From assembly GCA_031254735.1 (NCBI GenBank), contig JAIRTU010000130.1, positions 1 through 10,946 on the forward strand: a stretch of DNA of 10,946 nucleotides. Reading direction: 5' to 3'. Below are positions 6,274-10,946 of this stretch, piece by piece. Each line of letters opens with the position of its first letter. The stretch's first letter is position 1. This stretch comes from Bacteroidales bacterium (GTDB taxonomy: Bacteria; Bacteroidota; Bacteroidia; Bacteroidales; WCHB1-69). The position numbers and the translations under genes were made by a program. The notes under the pieces are model-generated. The model saw only the letters and a program-made list of their open reading frames with translations. It was not told where the DNA came from and searched no databases.

Positions 6274-7182
6274 ATGACAAAATCACTATTGATATTAGCA
6301 GCAGGCATAGGTAGCCGTTATGGGAGCTTGAAACAGGTAGACCAATTGGGTCCTCATGGCGAAACCATTATCGACTATTCGATATACGACGCCGTACATG
6401 CAGGGTTTGAAGAGGTAATCTTTGTGATCAGGAAAGATATAGAAGCCGAGTTTAAAGAAGTTATTATTGATAAATACAAAAACAACGTCCATGTCGACTA
6501 TGTCTTGCAGGAAATAGACTGTCTTCCTGCGGGATTTGAACCTCCGTCGCAACGGACAAAACCATGGGGAACGGCTCACGCCGTATTGATGGCGAAAGAT
6601 AAAATAAAGAACTTCTTCGCCGTTGTCAATGGCGACGACTTCTACGGAAGACATTCGTTTACCGTATTGGCACAGTATCTAAACGCCTTGTCTGTCAGCG
6701 ACAGGCACGCTTGCAGCATGGTGGCGTATTCGCTCAAAAACACACTGTCGGATCATGGAACGGTGTCTCGCGGAGTGTGTACGTTAGACGCCTCCAACAA
6801 CCTGATCGGCATAGAAGAGCATACCAAGATAGAAAAAGTCGGAAACACCATTATCAGTCATCAGCAAGACGGCACTACGATAGAGCTATCGCCCGACACG
6901 CCTGTGTCGATGAACTTCTGGGGCTTTCACCCTTCGATTTTTGGGGCTATCGAGCAGATGTTTATTGATTTCCTTCGGGAAAATATTCATAACAACACCT
7001 CCGAATTTTACATCTCTTCGGTGGTAGACGCTCTGATCAAAAGCGGAATCATACAGATAAAAGTCCTCCCGACAGACGCCTCGTGGTATGGAATAACGTA
7101 CAGAGAAGACCGCCCAAAGATAGTGGAGAAATTTAAAGAAATGCAAACCTTAAACATCTACCCAAAGATAAATGAAAAATAA
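6274..7182 (+). CDS. Nucleotidyltransferase (sugar-phosphate NTP-transferase fold), substrate unknown
   Basis: A 302-residue Rossmann-like NTP transferase. The N-terminus shows the nucleotide-binding signature LLILAAGIGSRYGSLKQ (residues 5-21), with the GxGxR core and Lys20. Metal-binding acidic residues appear at NGDD (Asp121, Asp122). The C-terminal pattern SWYGITYREDRP resembles the WxGVTYxEDR segment I recall from a conserved Bacteroides family of about 300 residues. Such enzymes couple a sugar phosphate or similar alcohol phosphate to a nucleotide; the substrate is not known and no neighbour reveals it. The last 11 bases overlap the start of the VanX-like gene in another frame, so the two are probably co-transcribed and translationally coupled. 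This could indicate a shared cell-wall or envelope role, which is an inference only. Confidence 0.88.
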   Translation: MTKSLLILAAGIGSRYGSLKQVDQLGPHGETIIDYSIYDAVHAGFEEVIFVIRKDIEAEFKEVIIDKYKNNVHVDYVLQEIDCLPAGFEPPSQRTKPWGTAHAVLMAKDKIKNFFAVVNGDDFYGRHSFTVLAQYLNALSVSDRHACSMVAYSLKNTLSDHGTVSRGVCTLDASNNLIGIEEHTKIEKVGNTIISHQQDGTTIELSPDTPVSMNFWGFHPSIFGAIEQMFIDFLRENIHNNTSEFYISSVVDALIKSGIIQIKVLPTDASWYGITYREDRPKIVEKFKEMQTLNIYPKINEK

Positions 7183-7936
7183 TAAATTGTCGTTGTCCTG
7201 TTGTTTGTTGTTGCTGTTGACGTTTTCTTTTTCGTGCAATCAACCGCAACATATTCTTGAAGGCGTTTCTGCCGATGTGGAGATAACGCTGTCTCCGCCA
7301 CCACCGCCTGTTCCCGATCCTGTTATCCCCAAGCCGGAGATGTGTTTGAAGATGGAAAGAATGGGGTTGGTAGACGTTCGGAAGTTCGATAAGAGTATTC
7401 GGGTTGTGCTGGCGTATTCTTCCGATGATAATTTTACAGGAAAAGTCCTCTACGAAAGTTCGCAACATGCCTATCTGCAAGTTGAGGTTGCACGCATGTT
7501 GGCAAAAGCCTCTCAACTGCTGCAAGAAGCATATCCAACGTATCGTTTGTTGGTGTTGGACGCTGCCCGTCCGGTGTCGGTGCAGCAGGTTATGTGGGAC
7601 GTTGTCAAGGGTACACCCAACAATATATATGTTGCCAACCCCAAAAAGACAGGACTGCACAACTACGGTGCTGCCGTCGATATAACCATTACCAACGACT
7701 TGGGCGTGCCGCTGGATATGGGAACTCCCTTTGATTGTTTTGACCAAAAAGCACAGCCCGCCAAAGAGAAACAAATGCTCAAAGAAGGGAAACTCTCGCA
7801 ACAGCAAATCGACAACAGGGAAATACTGAGAACGGTGATGAACAACGCCGGCTTTTTGACCTATCATCGGGAGTGGTGGCATTTCAATGCTTGCAAACTT
7901 GCCGAAGCCAAAGCAAAATACCAAGTGATCCCATGA
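7172..7936 (+). CDS. D-Ala-D-Ala dipeptidase family lipoprotein (VanX-like, M15D)
   Basis: A 254-residue protein. The first 21 residues are a hydrophobic signal ending in SFSC, with Cys22 as a likely lipidation site (a relaxed Bacteroidota lipobox). A proline-rich linker (42-54) follows. The peptidase domain has the M15D/VanX signature: Arg133 (AARP, transition-state arginine), His163 and Asp170 (HNYGAAVD), Glu234 and His237 (EWWHF). The three zinc ligands, the catalytic Glu and the Arg are all present, so it should be active on D-Ala-D-Ala or a related dipeptide. Cytoplasmic VanX gives vancomycin resistance with VanH and VanA; neither is here, and the lipoprotein signal places this one outside the cytoplasm. 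A role in recycling or trimming peptidoglycan peptides is more likely than resistance. It overlaps the nucleotidyltransferase gene by 11 bases. Confidence 0.9.
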   Translation: MKNNKLSLSCCLLLLLTFSFSCNQPQHILEGVSADVEITLSPPPPPVPDPVIPKPEMCLKMERMGLVDVRKFDKSIRVVLAYSSDDNFTGKVLYESSQHAYLQVEVARMLAKASQLLQEAYPTYRLLVLDAARPVSVQQVMWDVVKGTPNNIYVANPKKTGLHNYGAAVDITITNDLGVPLDMGTPFDCFDQKAQPAKEKQMLKEGKLSQQQIDNREILRTVMNNAGFLTYHREWWHFNACKLAEAKAKYQVIP

Positions 7937-7966
7937 AAGAATGAATGAAAGAAAAAACAACATTAT

Positions 7967-7974
7967 TACCTTTG
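7967..7974 (+). promoter_or_regulatory. Bacteroidota-type -7 box for hutI-folK
   Basis: TACCTTTG is an exact TAnnTTTG match, 36 bases before the ATG at 8011. No clear -33 TTG is visible. It separates hutI-folK from the upstream operon. A 12-base-period direct repeat (ATGAAAGA at 7933-7940 and 7945-7952) lies just upstream. Confidence 0.6.
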
Positions 7975-8010
7975 CAATCATTATAAAATAATTAAGACCA
8001 ACATACTATT

Positions 8011-9246
8011 ATGGCATTGTACATAAAAAATATAAAAGAACTCGTGCAGGTGGAAAGTCAACCTGCTTTGTATCGCGCAGGAAAAGAAATGGCTACCATG
8101 CACACCCTCAAAGACGCATGGTTAAAGATAGAAAACGACCTCATCAGCGGTTTCGACAAGATGTCTACCTTTGCTCCCTCGCCGTCCGACACGGTGATTG
8201 ACGCCGAAGGTGGAATGGTGTTTCCGTCTTTCTGCGACTCACACACGCATTTGGTCTATAAAGGCAGTCGTGAGATAGAATATATAGATAAGATAAAAGG
8301 ATTGTCTTACGAAGAGATTGCCAAACGCGGCGGCGGCATTCTCAACTCTGCCAAACGGCTTCACGAGGCTTCGGAAGAAGAGCTTTTCATCGAAGCGTGG
8401 CAACGGTTGGAAGAGATTAAAGCATACGGAACAGGTGCTGTGGAGATAAAAAGCGGTTACGGACTGTCTACCGAAGACGAATTGAAGATGTTGCGTGTTA
8501 TCAAAACATTGAAAGAAGAATCGGAACTGACCATTAAGGCAACGTTTTTGGGCGCTCACGCTGTTCCGATGGAATACAGAGGCAGACAAAAGGAATATGT
8601 CGACTTGATTGTCCACGAGATGATACCCCAAGTGGGCGAAGAGCGTTTAGCCGATTTTATAGATGTTTTCTGTGATAAAGGCTTCTTCACGGTGGAAGAA
8701 ACCGACCGAATGTTGACGGCGGGAAGCAAATACGGACTTATCCCCAAGATACATGCCAACGAGTTGGATTATTCGGGGGGAATACAAATTGGAGTGAAAC
8801 ACAAAGCCCTGTCGGTAGACCATTTGGAATACACCGGCGAAGCCGAGATAAAAGCCCTGTCTACGTCAAGCACCATGCCTACCCTGTTGCCCGGGGCGGC
8901 TTTCTTCTTGGGAATGGTGTACGCTCCGGCACGCAAGATGATAGACGCCGGTTTGCCCATCGCTATGGCAAGCGATTTCAATCCGGGATCAAGTCCGTCG
9001 GGGAACATGCAGCTGGTGTTGTCTATGGGCTGTATCAAATACAAACTGCTGCCCGAAGAGGCTATCAATGCGGTTACGCTCAACAGTGCTTATGCAATGG
9101 GTTGCAGCAACACACACGGAAGTATCGCCCGAAACAAAAAGGCAAACCTTTTCATCACGCACCCTGTTCCCACCTACGAATTTATGCCGTATGCCTACGG
9201 AAGCAACAAGGTAAAAACGGTTATCTTAAACGGAAAAATTCAGTAA
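8011..9246 (+). CDS. hutI: Imidazolonepropionase
   Basis: A 411-residue amidohydrolase that opens 4-imidazolone-5-propionate to N-formimino-L-glutamate, the third step of histidine breakdown, in the cytoplasm. Metal ligands are seen at His78 and His80 (SHTH), His248 (IHANE) and Asp322 (ASDFNPG). His183 (GAH) and the SDFNPGSSPSG motif also fit HutI. These positions and the length match the family closely (from memory, Bacillus HutI uses His80, His82, His249 and Asp324). The other hut genes (hutH, hutU, ftcD/hutG) are not in this window, so either the pathway is scattered or the rest lies elsewhere. The stop codon TAA shares its last base with the start of folK, which implies translational coupling. 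The promoter is at 7967-7974. Confidence 0.95.
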   Translation: MALYIKNIKELVQVESQPALYRAGKEMATMHTLKDAWLKIENDLISGFDKMSTFAPSPSDTVIDAEGGMVFPSFCDSHTHLVYKGSREIEYIDKIKGLSYEEIAKRGGGILNSAKRLHEASEEELFIEAWQRLEEIKAYGTGAVEIKSGYGLSTEDELKMLRVIKTLKEESELTIKATFLGAHAVPMEYRGRQKEYVDLIVHEMIPQVGEERLADFIDVFCDKGFFTVEETDRMLTAGSKYGLIPKIHANELDYSGGIQIGVKHKALSVDHLEYTGEAEIKALSTSSTMPTLLPGAAFFLGMVYAPARKMIDAGLPIAMASDFNPGSSPSGNMQLVLSMGCIKYKLLPEEAINAVTLNSAYAMGCSNTHGSIARNKKANLFITHPVPTYEFMPYAYGSNKVKTVILNGKIQ

Positions 9247-9734
9247 TGGCAATTGCTTATCTTTTGGTGGGAGGCAATCTGGATAACACCCCCGAAAAAT
9301 ACGACCGCCTCTCAAAGATGCTTCACAAGCAGATTGGGACGATAGTATGCAGTTCAAGACTGTATCACTCGGAGGCGTGGGGGTTTACGTCGTTGCATGG
9401 TTTTGTCAATCGGGCAATAGCGATAGAGACCGCACTAAGTCCCGAACAGTTGTTGAACAAAACGCAAGACATCGAGAGACTGTTCGGACGAAAGCCAAAC
9501 ACAGGCAATGGCTATCAAGACAGAAGCATGGATATTGATATTATTTTCTACGATGATGTAGTGATGAACACTCCCACGCTGCAACTGCCTCACCCAAGAA
9601 TGCACTTGCGCAATTTTGTGTTGAAACCTTTACAGGAAATTGCCCCCCAACATGTTCACCCTGTTTTGTTGAAGACGGTTGCGGAACTGTCTTCCACCTG
9701 CAAAGACAAAAACCACTGTTCCTGCCCTGTATAA
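9246..9734 (+). CDS. folK: 2-amino-4-hydroxy-6-hydroxymethyldihydropteridine pyrophosphokinase
   Basis: A 162-residue HPPK, the folate enzyme that transfers pyrophosphate from ATP to 6-hydroxymethyl-dihydropterin. The N-terminus AIAYLLVGGNLDN is the family's first strand and loop. DRSMDIDIIFYDD holds the magnesium-binding Asp96 and Asp98, in line with Asp95 and Asp97 of the E. coli enzyme, and LPHPRMHLRNFVLKPL is the conserved C-terminal block. ATG 9246 is chosen because it overlaps the hutI stop by one base (TAATG) and starts exactly at the conserved strand. A longer frame from a TTG at 9102 would add 48 basic residues lying inside hutI, with no family support. It is a single-domain FolK, not fused to FolB or FolP. 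Confidence 0.95.
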   Translation: MAIAYLLVGGNLDNTPEKYDRLSKMLHKQIGTIVCSSRLYHSEAWGFTSLHGFVNRAIAIETALSPEQLLNKTQDIERLFGRKPNTGNGYQDRSMDIDIIFYDDVVMNTPTLQLPHPRMHLRNFVLKPLQEIAPQHVHPVLLKTVAELSSTCKDKNHCSCPV

Positions 9735-9746
9735 TGAGGAATGAGG
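9733..9746. repeat. Two tandem copies of AATGAGG
   Basis: AATGAGG occurs at 9733-9739 and 9740-9746, overlapping the folK stop codon. It is a short slippage-type repeat like those found between Bacteroidota genes. Confidence 0.6.
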
Positions 9747-9795
9747 AATTACGGTTTTGTTTGTAATTTGTAATTTGTAATTCGTAATTTTTTTT
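9747..9795 (+). terminator. Possible intrinsic terminator after folK
   Basis: AATTACG (9747-9753) pairs perfectly with CGTAATT (9783-9789), and T88-T95 give a U-tract of up to eight. The loop of 29 bases holds the 7-mer repeats and the stem is AT-rich, so the strength is doubtful. A change in repeat number would alter the loop length. Confidence 0.4.
9760..9787. repeat. Four tandem copies of the 7-mer TTTGTAA
   Basis: Units lie at 9760-9766, 9767-9773 and 9774-9780 (all TTTGTAA) and 9781-9787 (TTCGTAA, one change). Copy number may vary between strains by slippage. Confidence 0.75.
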
Positions 9796-9826
9796 ACCGC
9801 TAAGGACACACAAAGTTCACAAGGAC

Positions 9827-9870
9827 GCATTAATTCATCAAAAAAAACATTGATTTCCATTGAATTAATG
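9827..9870. repeat. 11-bp perfect inverted repeat
   Basis: GCATTAATTCA (9827-9837) and TGAATTAATGC (9860-9870) are exact complements with a 22-base spacer containing A8. No gene or transposase lies between or next to them. It could be a regulator-binding or hairpin site, or a remnant of a small non-autonomous element. Confidence 0.55.
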
Positions 9871-9900
9871 CACGTTATTTCGTTTGTTATCAGTAAGTTA

Positions 9901-9930
9901 CAGGAGTAATTTCCTGCCGGCATCCGGCAG
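9901..9930. repeat. Overlapping GC-rich hairpins
   Basis: CTGCCGG (9914-9920) and CCGGCAG (9924-9930) form a perfect 7-bp stem with a CAT loop. CAGGA (9901-9905) can instead pair with TCCTG (9912-9916), using bases of the first stem. No T-run follows on the + strand, so it is not a standard terminator. Confidence 0.55.
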
Positions 9931-10094
9931 AAACCCAAAAGTGACAGGTTCTCATTATCAATTTGTTAGCTCCCGGTAGATATTTTTCGGGATTATATAT
10001 ACATTTTTGCCGTTTTCGACACAATTATTTGCGATTGTATGCGTTTTTCGAGGTGTTTGTTCGGGATTTTCTCCCGGCGTAAAAAAAAATGGTT

Positions 10095-10102
10095 TACCTT
10101 TG
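10095..10102 (+). promoter_or_regulatory. Bacteroidota-type -7 box for the DUF1573 gene
   Basis: TACCTTTG is an exact TAnnTTTG match, 33 bases before the ATG at 10136. A small hairpin CGGGA/TCCCG (10062-10076) lies near the -33 position and no TTG is seen there. Confidence 0.6.
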
Positions 10103-10135
10103 CACGTTGTTTAATTATAAAAAAAACTTTTTATC

Positions 10136-10946
10136 ATGAAAAAATACAGCTTAATTATTTGGTTTACAGCAGCATATCTGTTTTGTTCTGCTCAAAGTCT
10201 GACATTTCCGAAAACGGAATACGATTTCTCGAAAATAAAAGAAACCGACGGAAAAGTTTCGTACAGTTTTACTTACGAAAATCATTCGCCATTCAGCGTT
10301 TCTGTCATCAGGATAGATAATCCCAATCGGGCGTTGAGTATAAATTTCAAGCGGGACAGCATTCCGTCGAAAACGGGAAAAGGAAGCATAGACGTAACGC
10401 TGAACCCCAAAGACCTTTCGGGAGCGTTTAGCCATACGTTTCATGTGAAAACCATTGAAAATAGTGTAAATCAAACGTATACGTTGACCGTGAAAGCAAA
10501 CATAGAGCCTCGCCCTCGAACCAAAGAAGAAATCTACCCAATGAAAGAAGGCAATTTGCGATACAAAAACAACTCTCTTCGCTACGAAACCATGACCCCG
10601 AATACCGTAATTGTAGACACGTTCTTCATTTACAACGTGTCTGCCGACACCATGACTTTCTCTTGCAAAAATTTACCGACTGCCTTTAAAATAATCGGTA
10701 TGCCCGAAAAATTGGCGTCGATGCAAGAGGGAAAAATTGTTTTTGAATATTCTGCGGCAAAGAAAAATGATTGGGGATACGTATTCGAGAGAATCTCTCT
10801 CAACACCAACGACCCCGAACGTCCCGCAAAATCGTTGCATATTACCGGAAATATCTATGATGATTTTTCGACCATGACGGAAAAAGAAAAAGCCAATGCC
10901 GCCAAAATTTCGGTGGACGCCAAGGAATACAATTTCGGAACGGCTA
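10136..10946 (+). CDS. Secreted DUF1573 (Ig-like) protein, 3' end outside the window
   Basis: An open frame from ATG 10136 runs without a stop to the window end, 270 full codons. The N-terminus MKKYSLIIWFTAAYLFCSAQS is a signal peptide, with likely cleavage after CSA. Residues from about 22 (FPKTEYDFSKIKETDGKVSYSF) show the DUF1573 pattern FxxxxFDFGxIxExxGxVxxxFxxxN, followed by beta-rich sequence. A second beta-rich unit covers about 140-240. The window ends as another copy begins (ISVDAKEYNFGTA). DUF1573 proteins are common exported Bacteroidota proteins of unknown role, and some carry a C-terminal OmpA domain; whether this one does cannot be seen. It has its own promoter and is probably independent of folK. 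Confidence 0.85.
   Translation, partial: MKKYSLIIWFTAAYLFCSAQSLTFPKTEYDFSKIKETDGKVSYSFTYENHSPFSVSVIRIDNPNRALSINFKRDSIPSKTGKGSIDVTLNPKDLSGAFSHTFHVKTIENSVNQTYTLTVKANIEPRPRTKEEIYPMKEGNLRYKNNSLRYETMTPNTVIVDTFFIYNVSADTMTFSCKNLPTAFKIIGMPEKLASMQEGKIVFEYSAAKKNDWGYVFERISLNTNDPERPAKSLHITGNIYDDFSTMTEKEKANAAKISVDAKEYNFGTA

Larger units (their letters stand above)
9735..10135. other. 401-base gene-free region with tandem repeats and hairpins
   Basis: No supported gene is present. In order it holds a doubled AATGAGG, four copies of a TTTGTAA unit ending in T8, a repeated AAGGAC (9802-9807 and 9821-9826), an 11-bp inverted repeat (9827-9870), overlapping GC-rich hairpins (9901-9930), small TCCCG/CGGGA hairpins (9971-10076) and the promoter of the DUF1573 gene. 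Minus-strand frames that cross folK's end and these repeats look spurious. Confidence 0.55.

Noticed and set aside
7172..7936. Glycopeptide (vancomycin) resistance determinant
   Set aside because: Only a VanX-like enzyme is present. There is no VanH, VanA/B ligase or VanRS nearby, and the protein has a lipoprotein signal.
7133..7981. A 282-codon open frame on the minus strand opposite the VanX-like gene
   Set aside because: The + strand frame has a signal peptide and a complete VanX/M15D active site. The minus frame is rich in His, Arg and Gln with no domain, as expected from an antisense shadow.
9102..9245. Upstream extension of folK from TTG 9102
   Set aside because: It lies inside hutI in another frame, is rich in basic residues and has no HPPK similarity. 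ATG 9246 matches the conserved start.
10039..10474. Short frames on both strands around the DUF1573 start
   Set aside because: The 10136 frame has a promoter box, a signal peptide and DUF1573 features and stays open to the window end. The others are shadows.

Overview
The window looks like a chromosomal segment of a Bacteroidota (probably Bacteroidales) genome. Six genes are preceded by a TAnnTTTG box (TACCTTTG or TACTTTTG), the -7 element of Bacteroidota sigma-ABfA promoters. No gene has a convincing Shine-Dalgarno sequence. The protein families (DUF1573, TPR/M23/LysM, short transmembrane M23, Bacteroides-type nucleotidyltransferase) point the same way. All nine genes are on the + strand. 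I see no tRNA, rRNA, CRISPR array, transposase, phage gene or toxin-antitoxin pair.

Layout: (1) 89-2515: a four-helix membrane protein, then an MsbA-type ABC exporter with its own promoter. (2) 2516-about 2995: a gene-free block rich in palindromic repeats, including an 18-bp-stem imperfect palindrome. (3) 3045-5807: two zinc M23 (LytM-type) peptidases in tandem. The first carries a TPR region and a LysM domain; the second is membrane-anchored with a coiled coil. (4) 5808-6273: a gene-free stretch with several nested inverted repeats and one good intrinsic terminator, possibly a small structured RNA or a long structured 3' UTR. (5) 6274-7936: a sugar-phosphate-type nucleotidyltransferase overlapping by 11 bases a VanX-like D-Ala-D-Ala dipeptidase lipoprotein. 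(6) 8011-9734: hutI (histidine degradation) and folK (folate synthesis), overlapping by one base. (7) 9735-10135: a gene-free stretch with short tandem repeats and hairpins. (8) 10136 to the window end: a secreted DUF1573 protein, cut off by the window.

The common theme is the cell envelope: lipid or drug export, peptidoglycan cleavage (two M23 enzymes), dipeptide trimming (VanX-like) and a possible activated-sugar enzyme. hutI-folK is a separate metabolic unit joined by one-carbon/folate chemistry. Most of the window is ordinary housekeeping and envelope content. The items most worth a second look are the M23 protein whose TPR region resembles the type IX secretion/gliding protein SprE/PorW, the structured intergenic region 5850-6122, and the palindromic repeat block at 2527-2835. 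I found no clear evidence of a novel defence or mobile system.
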